Part shown: positions 27,277-36,402 of the stretch, piece after piece | Layout: the number at the start of each line of letters is the position of its first letter | Numbering within the stretch: position 1 is the stretch's first letter | Position numbers and translations under genes: made by a program | Notes under the pieces: model-generated | What the model saw: the letters and a program-made list of their open reading frames with translations, nothing else | Databases searched by the model: none | What the model was told of the DNA's origin: nothing | Source: Ignavibacteriales bacterium | GTDB lineage: Bacteria; Bacteroidota; Ignavibacteria; UBA10030 | NCBI GenBank assembly: GCA_026390595.1 | Contig: JAPLFQ010000008.1 | Location: 62,001 to 126,000 of the forward strand | Length of the DNA stretch: 64,000 nt | Reading direction: 5' to 3'

Positions 27277-28728
27277 TTAGCTTGCCATGGCGTTGAATTC
27301 GCCGATCAGCGTGTCGAAATATCCGACCTCATCTTCAAATAGACTGCGCCAGTATTGCGGATCCCACTGGGCGTTAATCTCTTCGTAGGTTTTTCCCTGT
27401 TGCTCCACCCACGTGTAATATTTCAGATTATGAATCGCCTTTCGGTCGTAGTACGTTAATTCCTTGAAATAATCAATCGATTGATGGGCGAGCGGTCCGG
27501 CTTGATCCCGCGCTGCTTCCACAGAAGAATATGCGCCCCGTTCTTTGCGAAGCTCTTCGAGCCGTGACTGGTAAAGATCAACCGAATCCGTGAAGATCGT
27601 GAAGATCACATCATCCTTTGTCAATTCAAAGTACTTCGCCGTCTTCATCGCTGCAAGCATGTTGCCGATGGATGATATGCCGAGCAGTGACAATCGATCA
27701 ACGTGTTGTTGTGGAATACCCAGCGACGAGAGATACTTCTTCCCCTCCGTTTCATTGAACAGCCTGAGAAGGCGCATGCAATCCTCATCGTCCACTGCGG
27801 CTACCGCGTCAGTATTCCGGACATTGTGAACCCACGGCACGTGTTTGTCTCCGATCCCTTCGATGCGATGGCCGCCGAAGCCATTCATGAACAACGTTGG
27901 ACACTGCAGCGCTTCACTTGCAACGATCTTGAGATGCGGATAGTGTTTCTTCAGGTAATCACCTGCAGCTATCGTGCCGGCAGACCCCGTGGCCGAAACG
28001 TACGCGGCCGCACGCAGGTTTGCTGAACGGAGTTCCCGGAATACTTCATCAATTGCCGGGCCGGTTACATTGTAGTGCCAGATGGGATTGCCGAATTCCT
28101 CGAACTGATTGAAAATGATGTTGATTGGATCCTTTTTCAACTCCCAGCATTTGTCGTAGATCTCTTTTACGTTCGACTCACATCCCTGCGTTGCGATGAT
28201 CTCTGCACCAATTTCACGGAGCCACTGGAATCGCTCTTTCGACATTTCCTCCGGGAGGATGGCCACCGGTGTGCAGCCGAGCAAAGCGCAATCGAAGGCT
28301 CCGCCTCTGCAGAAGTTGCCCGTCGACGGCCATACCGCTTTATGCCGTGATGGATCAAATTCGCCGCTCACGAGGCGCGGGACCAGGCAGCCAAACGCAG
28401 CCCCCACTTTGTGGGCTCCTGTCGGGAAATACTTGCCGATGAGACCTATGATGCGCGCATTCACACCGCTGAGGGCCGGGGGAATTTCGAGGTAGTTCAC
28501 CCCACCGAACATTCCGGTCGCTACATCATTCTTCCAGGTAATGCGGAACAAATTAAGCGGATTGATGTCCCAGAGTCCTACGCCCGAGAGCCGCTTCCTG
28601 ATTTCAGCAGGAATGAGCTGTGGGTCGCGCATCTGCGCAAACGTGGGGATAACAACTCCGCGTTTCCTGCAAAGAGATGCTGTCTTCTTGATGACATCAG
28701 GAAAGAGTTGAGCAATGATCTTTGACAT
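27277..28728 (-). CDS. Fold-type II PLP-dependent lyase in the purine operon
   Basis: A 483-residue pyridoxal-phosphate enzyme of the tryptophan-synthase-beta/cysteine-synthase fold. The PLP lysine is probably in YFPTGAHKVGAAFG, and the phosphate-binding loop is SATGSAGTIAAGDYL. WPSTGNFCRGGAFDCALLG fits the Asn contact to the cofactor. It is longer than diaminopropionate ammonia-lyase YgeX (about 400) and not an obvious orthologue, yet occupies the ygeX place between ygeW and ygeY. I infer it degrades an amino acid such as 2,3-diaminopropionate to a keto acid and ammonia. I start it at the ATG at 28728; an upstream GTG lies inside a repeat. An alternative is a desulfhydrase-like activity. Confidence 0.75.
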   Translation of the reverse strand: MSKIIAQLFPDVIKKTASLCRKRGVVIPTFAQMRDPQLIPAEIRKRLSGVGLWDINPLNLFRITWKNDVATGMFGGVNYLEIPPALSGVNARIIGLIGKYFPTGAHKVGAAFGCLVPRLVSGEFDPSRHKAVWPSTGNFCRGGAFDCALLGCTPVAILPEEMSKERFQWLREIGAEIIATQGCESNVKEIYDKCWELKKDPINIIFNQFEEFGNPIWHYNVTGPAIDEVFRELRSANLRAAAYVSATGSAGTIAAGDYLKKHYPHLKIVASEALQCPTLFMNGFGGHRIEGIGDKHVPWVHNVRNTDAVAAVDDEDCMRLLRLFNETEGKKYLSSLGIPQQHVDRLSLLGISSIGNMLAAMKTAKYFELTKDDVIFTIFTDSVDLYQSRLEELRKERGAYSSVEAARDQAGPLAHQSIDYFKELTYYDRKAIHNLKYYTWVEQQGKTYEEINAQWDPQYWRSLFEDEVGYFDTLIGEFNAMAS

Positions 28729-28746
28729 AAGTTTTTCCGGTACATT

Positions 28747-28829
28747 AACCACGGATTACGCTGAAATGACACAGATTGTCACGGATTTGACATCGGTGGA
28801 TATCCGCACTATTCGTGTTATCCGTGGTT
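28747..28829. repeat. Inverted-repeat element between ygeW and the PLP lyase gene
   Basis: Perfect 10-base inverted arms AACCACGGAT (28747-28756) and ATCCGTGGTT (28820-28829) enclose degenerate copies of the same text (CACGGATT, TCCGCACTATTCGTGTTATC). The right arm supplies the last residues (NHG) and the TAA stop of YgeW; the left arm abuts the start of the next gene. It resembles widespread low-complexity intergenic repeats in environmental genomes. Confidence 0.75.
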
Positions 28830-30014
28830 CCTCTTTCTTTTGGTGTTCATGAATTTGGTTATAGTCGGGACGGGTTTCTCCATTCTCGTCAGAAAGATGA
28901 TTGCCGCTATCACAAACGGTTTGAACCCAGCCTCCGCGTACGTATCGAGGCGATATTTCTCGAATACGTTCTTCGATACTTCCCCTTGCACACAGCTCAC
29001 ACCGGAGATGTCGGCTGGGAGACAATGCATGTAGAGGGCTTGTCCTTTCTTTGTAAGCTTCATCTTCTGTTCGTCACATTCCCAATTCTTGAACCTTGCG
29101 TTGTTCACAAGGCATTCCTTCTCCAGCCCGACCAAGCCCTGCTTGTCATTGGCAAAGAGAAGTTCTGTTCGGCGCTGCATAACCTGGTACGGCGCCCACG
29201 ATTTCGGGTACACCACGTCTGCGTCTTCAAACGCGGCCTCCATGCTGTCGACGACGGAAAATGACCCGCCGCGTTGACCGGCATTCTTCCGTGCGACGTT
29301 CACAACATCGGGGATCAGGTCATATCCCTTCGGGTAGGCCAGCGAAACGTTCATCCCGAACCGCGTCATCAGTCCTATGATTCCCTGAGGCACCGACAAC
29401 GGTTTCCCGTAACTCGGAGAGTAGGCCCAAGTCATCGCCAGTTTCTTTCCCCGGAGAGCTTCGAGGGAGCCAAAATGGTTCTTCAGCTGCAGAAGATCGG
29501 CGAGAGTCTGTGTCGGGTGATCGATGTCGCACTGAAGGTTCACGACGCTCGGCCTGCGATGGAGAACGCCTTGTTCAAAACCCTCCTGGACTGCCACGCC
29601 AACCTCACGCATGTACTTGTTCCCTTCCCCAAGAAACATGTCGTCCCTGATACCGATAGTTTCCGCGAGGAAGGAAATCATGTTCGCGGTTTCGCGAACC
29701 GTCTCGCCATGAGCGATCTGTGATTTCTCTTCATCAAGCTCGGAGAGACCCAGTCCAAGGGCGTTCACTGCTGACGCGAAGCTGAACCGTGTGCGTGTGG
29801 ACTTATCCCGAAATATCGAAATTGCCAGGCCGGTATCGAACGCCTTGAAGGGAATGCCCGCATTGTGAAGGTGTTTGAAGATCTCCGCGACCAGGACAAT
29901 TCCCTTAATCTCGTCGTCGCTCTTTTCCCAAGTGAGGAGAAAATCTTTGTTGAACATTCCGAGCTTGAGTTTCTTCAACTCTCGCATTGATGAGTGCAGC
30001 TGTTTCTGTGTCAT
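28818..30014 (-). CDS. ygeW: Knotted carbamoyltransferase YgeW
   Basis: A 398-residue aspartate/ornithine-carbamoyltransferase-fold protein of the YgeW type. The carbamoyl phosphate site is FRDKSTRTRFSFASAV (about 69-84), followed by LQCDIDHPTQTLADLLQL; the HCLPADISG motif near residue 340 is the carbamoyl-binding HCLP loop. YgeW is about 396 residues in E. coli. Its physiological direction is thought to be phosphorolysis of a carbamoylated purine breakdown product to carbamoyl phosphate. A carbamate kinase to make ATP from this is not in the window. The start has AGGGAG. It follows PreA by 37 bases. Confidence 0.93.
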   Translation of the reverse strand: MTQKQLHSSMRELKKLKLGMFNKDFLLTWEKSDDEIKGIVLVAEIFKHLHNAGIPFKAFDTGLAISIFRDKSTRTRFSFASAVNALGLGLSELDEEKSQIAHGETVRETANMISFLAETIGIRDDMFLGEGNKYMREVGVAVQEGFEQGVLHRRPSVVNLQCDIDHPTQTLADLLQLKNHFGSLEALRGKKLAMTWAYSPSYGKPLSVPQGIIGLMTRFGMNVSLAYPKGYDLIPDVVNVARKNAGQRGGSFSVVDSMEAAFEDADVVYPKSWAPYQVMQRRTELLFANDKQGLVGLEKECLVNNARFKNWECDEQKMKLTKKGQALYMHCLPADISGVSCVQGEVSKNVFEKYRLDTYAEAGFKPFVIAAIIFLTRMEKPVPTITKFMNTKRKRNHG

Positions 30015-30051
30015 CGTGCTCCCTTGTTCACTTCCTGAACATGGTGATCTG

Positions 30052-31284
30052 TTACGCTTTCACGTGCATCTCGATGCATCCGTCCACCGGGCACACAAAC
30101 TGACAGAGACCGCAGCCGACACACCGTTCCCAGTCGACGTGAGGAGACTTGTTTGCCCGCTGGTCAATTGCATTGTGGCCTCCATCGCGGCATGCAACAT
30201 AACAGACATCGCACGCGATGCAGAGTTTGTCATTGATATGGCTGCGGATGGTTTGCCGCGGGAGATCGTCATGCATGACAATATTGGGAAGGGCCTTGCA
30301 GACAATTTCTGCCGGCGACGAGAACTTCATTTCATCGAGATAGTGTGACATCCCGCTTCGCAGGTCATCAATCACGCGGAAACCGTGATGCATAACCACC
30401 GTGCAGAACTCGACAACACCGGCCCCAACTGCCATGAATTCGACCGCATCGCTCCACGTCGATGCACCGCCGGTCCCGAGAATTGGAATGTCCACATTGC
30501 GCGCGATTTCGGCAATGGTGCGCAGCGTGATTGGCTTGATGGCCGGGCCCGTCATACCGCTGTACGTTGATTTTCCGGCCAGACTTGGATTTGGCGCGAA
30601 CGAGCGGATATCAATACCCATGAGGGCCTGGATCGAGTTTGAAGCCGTCAGTGCATCACACCCACTTCGCTTCACCGCCCTGGCCACCTCCACGATATCG
30701 GTAACATGGGGGGTGATCTTGATGGAAACCGGGATTCTCGACGCTGCTTCTTTGACCCATCGGGCGGTCAGCTCGGTCGCACTCAGGCTCTGTGCAAGCA
30801 TCTTTCCCGGGTCCTCACCGATATTTCCCTGGGGACACGAGAAACTGCATTCGATCAGATCCGCTCCCGCCTTTTCCAGCCGCGCAACCAGAGTCTGCCA
30901 GTCTTCTTTTCTTCCGGCCATGATGCTGGCTGCGACCATTTTGTCGGGAAACTCTCTTTTCAGCGTCCGGACATTGTGTTCAATCTTGTCGATGTGATGT
31001 TCGGAGATGAGATCGATGTTACCCATGCCGAACAGCTTTTTCCCTTCGTGTTCGAAGCTCGACATCATGGGATAGCACAAATCGACCAGCGTCCCCTCGA
31101 TTGATGTCGTCTTCAGAATCGCCCCCGCCCATCCCATCCGGAATGCGCGACGCACCATATCAAGGTCATCGGTCGAGGGAGCCGCCGCCAGGATGAACGG
31201 ATTCTCGAGGTGTATTCCCAAAAAATCATACGATAAATCCCGTGAAGGATAGATCTCAATTTCTGTCATGCGTTGGTATCCCAT
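30052..31284 (-). CDS. PreA-like dihydropyrimidine dehydrogenase subunit, divergent substrate loop
   Basis: A 410-residue protein with a dihydroorotate-dehydrogenase-type FMN barrel (about 10-320) and a C-terminal two [4Fe-4S] ferredoxin domain (CIACDVCYVAC and CVGCGLCQFVCPVDGC). Matches to PreA/dihydropyrimidine dehydrogenase include ECSFSCPQG, KITPHVTDIVEVARAVKRSG, TGPAIKPI and ILGTGGAST. After SCPQ, however, the loop reads GEDPGKMLAQSLSATEL and lacks both the Cys of mammalian dihydropyrimidine dehydrogenase and the GQ.PEL motif, so the substrate may not be uracil. It is 10 bases after its partner PreT. The pair resembles the domains of YgfK, so reduction of a purine-derived ring is the best guess. 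The ATG has an AGGGGAG site. Confidence 0.85.
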   Translation of the reverse strand: MGYQRMTEIEIYPSRDLSYDFLGIHLENPFILAAAPSTDDLDMVRRAFRMGWAGAILKTTSIEGTLVDLCYPMMSSFEHEGKKLFGMGNIDLISEHHIDKIEHNVRTLKREFPDKMVAASIMAGRKEDWQTLVARLEKAGADLIECSFSCPQGNIGEDPGKMLAQSLSATELTARWVKEAASRIPVSIKITPHVTDIVEVARAVKRSGCDALTASNSIQALMGIDIRSFAPNPSLAGKSTYSGMTGPAIKPITLRTIAEIARNVDIPILGTGGASTWSDAVEFMAVGAGVVEFCTVVMHHGFRVIDDLRSGMSHYLDEMKFSSPAEIVCKALPNIVMHDDLPRQTIRSHINDKLCIACDVCYVACRDGGHNAIDQRANKSPHVDWERCVGCGLCQFVCPVDGCIEMHVKA

Positions 31285-31294
31285 GCTTCTCCCC

Positions 31295-32542
31295 TCACTT
31301 CGCTGTCAGATATTGATGAATGGCGTGGGCTGCATACTTTCCATGCGCAACCGATTGGACGATCGTTCCTTCTCCCGCAATCATATCACCGCCGGCGAAC
31401 ACACCCCGCACCGATGTTTCAAAACTACCGCCGACTTTTACGTAACTGCCTTTTCGATCGAGATCGCCGAGCCACGCAGCCCCGATCGTCTGGCCGATCG
31501 CGATGATGACCGCGCTGGCGTCCAGCACGAAATCCGATCCCTTTACTTCAACAGGCACTGCTCTGCCGGATTTGTCTTTTCTCTTGCCAAGAGCTGTCTG
31601 GCGGCAAGTGATGCCTTCAACCTGTTTCTTCCCGGTGATTCGAACAGGATTGACGAGAAAGCGAATTTCCACCCCCTGTTTTCTGGCTTCGTCGAGTTCT
31701 CCCTTCCACACACGCATTTCTTTCTCGCTTCGGCGATAGATCAGGATCACGCTGTCAGCCCCCAGCCGTTTGGCGGTCGCTGCCGCGTCGAGCGAAACAT
31801 TGCCGCCTCCGATGATCACCACCTTTTTTCCCAGCTTCAACCCTGATGGCCTTGTCTTGGCTCGTTCGAGGAACGAAAGCACTGGAAACACTCCCTGCAG
31901 TTTTTCACCGGGAATTCCAATCATCCGATCTTCGCCGAGACCAACTGCAAGAAAAGTCGCTTCGTGCGTCTTCCGAATCCGGTCGAACCCCCTCGCATCC
32001 ACTGTTTGTTTCTTCACAGTGAAGAACTGCGAAAGGAATTCTGTATCCGAGTCAAGCTCCTTCGCGGCAAGCCGGAATGAAGGGATGCTGTTACGCGGTA
32101 CTCCACCGGGTTTCCCCGAGTCATAGACATCGACCCTATGTCCCATTTTCGCCAACTCGAACGCACAACCGAGCCCGGCGGGTCCGGCGCCGACGACAGC
32201 GACGCTCCTGGCGGATTCCCGAAATATTTCCGGCATCGAAAACCCTCGCCTACGTTCACGTTGGGTTGCGAAGAAATGCAGCTCGCGAATCTGAATGGGT
32301 GTGTCTTCTTTGCCTCGCGTGCACACTGACTGGCAGAATACTTCTTCCGGACAGATCTTGCCGCATGTGTTTGCTAATGCGTTCGAAGTTTTCACGACCT
32401 CGGCTGCTCCGATCACATTGCCCGATCGTATCATCGAAATGAACTTCGGCACGTCGATGTGAGTCGGGCAGGCCGTCATGCAGGGGGCGTCAAAACAATA
32501 CAGACAACGCTCTGCTTCAGTCTTCGCTTGTTGGGAATTCAT
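31295..32542 (-). CDS. PreT/GltD-like NAD(P)H oxidoreductase with Fe-S domain
   Basis: A 415-residue FAD protein of the glutamate-synthase small-subunit / PreT type. The N-terminal helical domain binds two [4Fe-4S] clusters: CLYCFDAPCMTACPTHIDV and NTCGKICPEEVFCQSVC. A FAD Rossmann motif VAVVGAGPAGLGCAFELA is at about 110-128, and an NAD(P) motif VVIIGGGNVSLDAAATAKRLG at about 240-260; it ends with the FAD motif GVFAGGDMIAGEGTIVQSV. It feeds electrons from NAD(P)H to the adjacent PreA-like subunit. I start it at MNSQQAK; the 17 residues before that (MNLKPETQNSKP...) are encoded by a repeat. Confidence 0.88.
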   Translation of the reverse strand: MNSQQAKTEAERCLYCFDAPCMTACPTHIDVPKFISMIRSGNVIGAAEVVKTSNALANTCGKICPEEVFCQSVCTRGKEDTPIQIRELHFFATQRERRRGFSMPEIFRESARSVAVVGAGPAGLGCAFELAKMGHRVDVYDSGKPGGVPRNSIPSFRLAAKELDSDTEFLSQFFTVKKQTVDARGFDRIRKTHEATFLAVGLGEDRMIGIPGEKLQGVFPVLSFLERAKTRPSGLKLGKKVVIIGGGNVSLDAAATAKRLGADSVILIYRRSEKEMRVWKGELDEARKQGVEIRFLVNPVRITGKKQVEGITCRQTALGKRKDKSGRAVPVEVKGSDFVLDASAVIIAIGQTIGAAWLGDLDRKGSYVKVGGSFETSVRGVFAGGDMIAGEGTIVQSVAHGKYAAHAIHQYLTAK

Positions 32543-32560
32543 ATGATCGAGGTAGTTCGG

Positions 32561-32659
32561 TTTTGAGTTTTGAGTTTCGGGTTTCAAGTTCAAGGTTCAA
32601 GGTTCCCGGACAATACAACGTCTTACATCTAACGTTTTACGTCTTACATTTTACGTCTT
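32561..32659. repeat. Degenerate tandem repeat tract between coxS-like and preT genes
   Basis: Three short texts follow each other: TTTTGAGTTTTGAGTTT-type copies, CAAGTTCAAGGTTCAAGGTTC copies, and ACGTCTTACA / ACGTTTTACG / ACGTCTTACATTTTACG copies. The last supplies the C-terminal residues (DVKCKT) and stop of the [2Fe-2S] subunit; the first reads into the upstream extension of preT. Confidence 0.7.
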
Positions 32660-33113
32660 CCACCTCTTTTATCGCATCAACGATTTGCTGATAGCCGGTG
32701 CAACGGCAAAGGTTACCGGAAATCGCAATCCGCACTTCCTCTTCGCTGGGTGTCGGGGAATGGTCGATCAGATCTTTGGCACTCATCAGCATACCGGGGG
32801 TACAAAAACCGCACTGCACCGCATCGTGGTCGAGAAACGATTCCTGCAATGGATGCAGTTTGTCGCCGTCAGCTAACCCTTCTATGGTAAGGACTTCCTG
32901 GCCTCGGATCTGCGGAACGAGAACAAGGCAGGAATTCACCGCCTGTCCGTTCAACAGCACGGTGCACGCGCCGCACTCGCCGATTTCGCATCCCCGCTTT
33001 GTGCCGGTGAGGCCCAGTTCGTCCCTCAAGAAATCAAGGAGTGTCTGGTTCGGGCGAACTTCGAGCTCGTACTTCCTGCCATTGATTGTCGTGTTGATCA
33101 GAACCAAATTCAT
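32637..33113 (-). CDS. Molybdenum hydroxylase [2Fe-2S] subunit (CoxS/XdhC-like small subunit)
   Basis: A 158-residue iron-sulfur subunit of a xanthine-dehydrogenase-family enzyme. The plant-type [2Fe-2S] motif GCEIGECGACTVLLNG is in the first half and the second cluster motif QCGFCTPGM with CRCTGY in the second half. Length is typical (150-170). I start it at MNLVLIN, which follows an AAGGATGG site; upstream ATGs add residues without counterpart. The last six residues and stop fall inside a repeat. It lies 74 bases after the FAD subunit and completes a three-subunit enzyme with 33188-34042 and 34039-36402. Confidence 0.93.
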   Translation of the reverse strand: MNLVLINTTINGRKYELEVRPNQTLLDFLRDELGLTGTKRGCEIGECGACTVLLNGQAVNSCLVLVPQIRGQEVLTIEGLADGDKLHPLQESFLDHDAVQCGFCTPGMLMSAKDLIDHSPTPSEEEVRIAISGNLCRCTGYQQIVDAIKEVEDVKCKT

Positions 33114-33187
33114 GAATCCATCCTTCATGTCGTCGTGGGCAAAGGACGCCTTCACCCTGCATGCGCGTCCTTTGCGGTTGCTTTTCG

Positions 33188-34042
33188 CTATTGGCAACCC
33201 TCCAGTGTGCGCCGGACAAGGACGGCGATCACCGGTTCTTTGTATTCCGTCGACCAGCGCCTCCCGGAAAACGAGATCATCACTTCAGAGACTTTCTTTC
33301 CTGCCTCGGCGAAAATGTCCCGCGACGGTTTCTGACCGATTAACAGGCTCTCCGCTTCAGAAACCCGCTGCCACTTCGGCAGGGCGGCCCCCGGTACAAT
33401 CCGCGCATCAGTGATAAGGCCGGACTGATCTCGGACAAGAATCGCGGCAACGCTCAGTCTTGAAATCGAGAGAGCGTTTCGGCGTCCGAGTTTGACGAAC
33501 GAGCTTCGCGCGCCAGGAGGGAGCTTGGGAAACCGAACCTCAACCAAAATTTCCCCGCTCTCGGCGATCGTGACGTACGGTTTCGCGAAAAATTCCGAGA
33601 GCATCACTTCGCGGGAGCCCGTCGATGATTGCAGTGTTACGCTCGCCCCCAATGCGACGAGGGGCGGAAGAGTATCGGCGCATGCCGCTCCATTCATGAT
33701 ATTGCCGCCGATTGTTCCTCGATTGCGAATCTGCGGCGACCCAATTCCGGATACTGCCGTCTTCAATAACGGGGCAAAGGAGCCGACAACGGGAGAACGC
33801 AGGATCTCTGAATGCGTTGCTAACGGCCTGATGATGATCGCATCACCCGACTCTTCAATCCCCTTCAGCGCGGGAATCCGGGAAATGTCGACGATGGAAC
33901 CGGCCAACTCTTCGGCCGCTTTGCGCATCTCGATAAGCAGATCAGTGCCGCCTGCGAGGAGTTTTGTGCCGGAGCCGAGCGTCGTCAGAAGGTTGCAGGC
34001 CTCCGCAACGGATCGCGGGGAATAATACTCAAACGGCCTCAT
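33188..34042 (-). CDS. Molybdenum hydroxylase FAD-binding subunit (CoxM/YgfM-like)
   Basis: A 284-residue FAD subunit of the xanthine dehydrogenase/CO dehydrogenase type, beginning MRPFEYYSPRSVAEACNLL. FAD-binding motifs KLLAGGTDLLIEMR (about 29-42) and IRNRGTIGGNIMNG (about 104-117) are present, and FVKLGRRNALSISRLSVAA matches the family. It overlaps the preceding Mo subunit by four bases (ATGA), showing a single operon. In E. coli the equivalent gene next to xdhD and ssnA is ygfM. Confidence 0.93.
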   Translation of the reverse strand: MRPFEYYSPRSVAEACNLLTTLGSGTKLLAGGTDLLIEMRKAAEELAGSIVDISRIPALKGIEESGDAIIIRPLATHSEILRSPVVGSFAPLLKTAVSGIGSPQIRNRGTIGGNIMNGAACADTLPPLVALGASVTLQSSTGSREVMLSEFFAKPYVTIAESGEILVEVRFPKLPPGARSSFVKLGRRNALSISRLSVAAILVRDQSGLITDARIVPGAALPKWQRVSEAESLLIGQKPSRDIFAEAGKKVSEVMISFSGRRWSTEYKEPVIAVLVRRTLEGCQ

Positions 34043-36402
34043 GCCTTCCCCCCGCGTATTTTACACGAATCAGCCATCATCGCGTCGATAGATTGTTTTT
34101 GCTCCGACCCGCGTTTCCCCTGCCGCGTCAGTTTATGGCCCAGCAAAACACGTTCAAGGTCCGCCGGAATTTCATAGATCCGTTTGCCCGTTGCATTCGC
34201 AATCGCATTGACGATTGCCGGAGCGGCAAGCTCGTTCGTCGGTTCGCCGACGGACTTCGCCCCAAACGGCCCCATAGGATCTTCGTTCTCCACGATGATC
34301 GTTTTGATTCTCGGCACATCCATCGACGTCGGAATCAAGTACTCATCGAAGTTCAGCTGCTTGGGGATGGCATCCTCGAAGTCAAATTCTTCAAGCAAAC
34401 CATACCCGAGTCCCATGGCAACGCCCCCGCACATCTGTCCGACAACCATGCCGCGATTGATAGCTTTGCCAACGTCGTGTACCGAGACAAAATCAACGAC
34501 GTTGACCTTTCCGGTTTCCGTGTCGACTTCAACTTCAGCGGCATTTGCTCCATAGACGAATGTGAAATATGCTTCGCCTTGCCCTTCTTCTTCGTGCCAG
34601 AATGTCGGCGGGGATTTGTGCCACCCGAGGCCGATCATCGGTCTTCCTTTGTTGAAACACTCTGCTGTCAGCTCGCTGAAAGATGCCAACCGCTCCCTTT
34701 TTCTTGTATCGACGAGGTAATTACCATCAAGGTCGAGAGCATTCACATCGACACCGGTCATCTCCGCGCCTACGGCGAGGAGGGTCGTCCTCACTATCTC
34801 TGCCGCGTTCTTCGCCGCTGATCCCCCCATGATCGTTCCGCGGGATGCGACGGTGGGTCCGGAATCGGCCACGCGGCTGGTGTTGGTATTCAGGAATTGA
34901 ATCCGGCTCATCGAAATCCCCAGCACCTCGGCAACAATCTGCGACATCTGTGTTTGTGCCCCCTGGCCCATATCGGTGACACCCGACGAAACAATCACGC
35001 TGCCGTCTGTTTGAACAGAGACAATCGTTTCGGCCGCATCGGTTCCTTCGGCGCCAAGGGAAACACCACGATAGCTGCACGCAAGACCCACGCCGCGTTT
35101 CTTATCCCCCTCACCTGCCTCACCATACGCCTTCCACTTTCTCCTGAAGTCGATGCCTTCGGCCGCCTTTGTGAGCACTTCCTTGAGGCTTACCTCGTGC
35201 GTGAGTTTCTGCCCTGTGGCAGTTACTGCACCGGATTCAAAGCCGTTTTTCAATCGTATATCGAGAGGCGACACTCCTACTTCTTTGGCGAGTTCGTCCA
35301 TCATCGACTCAATGGCGAAATTTACCTGCGGCGATCCAAATCCGCGCATCGCGCCCGTGTAGTTGTTGTTCGTGTACACCGCATAGACGTCTGTTTTGAC
35401 GTTCTCACAGTAATACGGTCCGGTCGCCTGCACTACAGACCGCCACGTGACAAACGGACTCATTGAAGAATACGCGCCTCCGTCTGCGATGCAGCGAATC
35501 TCCATCGCGGTAATAGTACCGTCCTTTTTCGCCCCCCACTTATAATAGAGCACATAGGGATGCCGTTTGTAGCTTTCCAGCATGGACTCTTCGCGCGAGT
35601 TCACCATCTTAACTGGTTTGCCTGTCTTGAGCGCCAGCAGCGCTGCACGGCAGCACATCGATGTCATCACTTCATCTTTTCCGCCAAACGAGCCGCCGAG
35701 GGTTGACTGCACGATTTGAACTTTGTTGAGCGGGATTTTCAATGCGTCCGCGACCGACCGCCTGCTGGAAAACAGATTCTGCACTGATCCCGTGATCTTC
35801 ACGCCCCCCTGCTCCGCTAGCTCGGCAAGAACCGCTTCGGGTTCTATGTAGGAATGTTCGATGAATTGCGTTGTGAACTTTCGCTCCACCATGAAGTCGG
35901 CTTGCGAGAAGCCCTTCGTCATGTCCCCTTTGCGGACTTTGTGATGAACAAACTCGTTCTTCTCGCCGTGCAGTGCGGGAGCTTCCGGTTTCATCGCTTC
36001 TTCGGGATCGGAGACCACGGGTAGCGGCTCATACTCAACACGGATGAGCGCCAGCGCCTGCTCGGCAGCTTCTTTGGATGTCGCCGCTACCAGAGCAAGC
36101 CCATCACCGAGATACCGGACCCGATCCTCAACCAGGATCTGCTGGTTCTTCTGCACTATCCCAAATACTCTGCTGCCGGGTATGTCTTTCGCGGTCAGGA
36201 CGGCTTCGACGCCAGGGAGCTTGGCCGCTGTGGACACATCGATGGAACGCACGAGGGCATGAGGGAACTTCGATCGAAGCACCTTCCCCCACAACTGGTG
36301 TCCCACTGAATAGTCCTCGGCGAACTTCGCCCTTCCTGTGACTTTTCCCCAGGAATCAACACGGCGCTCAGATTTGCCGATAATCTTGTGTTTACGTGCC
36401 AT
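34039..36402 (-). CDS. Molybdenum hydroxylase catalytic (molybdopterin) subunit, XdhD-like
   Basis: A 787-residue molybdenum-binding subunit. It has the two-domain layout of the family: an N-terminal Ald_Xan_dh domain (KVTGRAKFAEDYSV, LRSKFPHALVRSI) and the long MoCo-binding part with LGGSFGGKDEVMTS, RGFGSPQVNFAIES, MGQGAQTQMSQIVAEVLG and GAKSVGEPTNELAAPAI, whose Glu is the catalytic base. I start it at MARKHKI, after a GGAG site. It overlaps ssnA by 11 bases. In E. coli xdhD, ygfM, ssnA and ygfK form one cluster, so this three-subunit enzyme probably corresponds to XdhD/YgfM. Substrate is a purine or related heterocycle by context. Confidence 0.92.
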   Translation of the reverse strand: MARKHKIIGKSERRVDSWGKVTGRAKFAEDYSVGHQLWGKVLRSKFPHALVRSIDVSTAAKLPGVEAVLTAKDIPGSRVFGIVQKNQQILVEDRVRYLGDGLALVAATSKEAAEQALALIRVEYEPLPVVSDPEEAMKPEAPALHGEKNEFVHHKVRKGDMTKGFSQADFMVERKFTTQFIEHSYIEPEAVLAELAEQGGVKITGSVQNLFSSRRSVADALKIPLNKVQIVQSTLGGSFGGKDEVMTSMCCRAALLALKTGKPVKMVNSREESMLESYKRHPYVLYYKWGAKKDGTITAMEIRCIADGGAYSSMSPFVTWRSVVQATGPYYCENVKTDVYAVYTNNNYTGAMRGFGSPQVNFAIESMMDELAKEVGVSPLDIRLKNGFESGAVTATGQKLTHEVSLKEVLTKAAEGIDFRRKWKAYGEAGEGDKKRGVGLACSYRGVSLGAEGTDAAETIVSVQTDGSVIVSSGVTDMGQGAQTQMSQIVAEVLGISMSRIQFLNTNTSRVADSGPTVASRGTIMGGSAAKNAAEIVRTTLLAVGAEMTGVDVNALDLDGNYLVDTRKRERLASFSELTAECFNKGRPMIGLGWHKSPPTFWHEEEGQGEAYFTFVYGANAAEVEVDTETGKVNVVDFVSVHDVGKAINRGMVVGQMCGGVAMGLGYGLLEEFDFEDAIPKQLNFDEYLIPTSMDVPRIKTIIVENEDPMGPFGAKSVGEPTNELAAPAIVNAIANATGKRIYEIPADLERVLLGHKLTRQGKRGSEQKQSIDAMMADSCKIRGGKA

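Noticed and set aside
27277-28728. Calling this gene ygeX (diaminopropionate ammonia-lyase)
   Set aside because: Position fits, but it is about 85 residues longer and its motifs are not clearly those of YgeX.
32561-32659. Possible CRISPR array
   Set aside because: The units are short, variable and without constant-length spacers; no cas gene is near.
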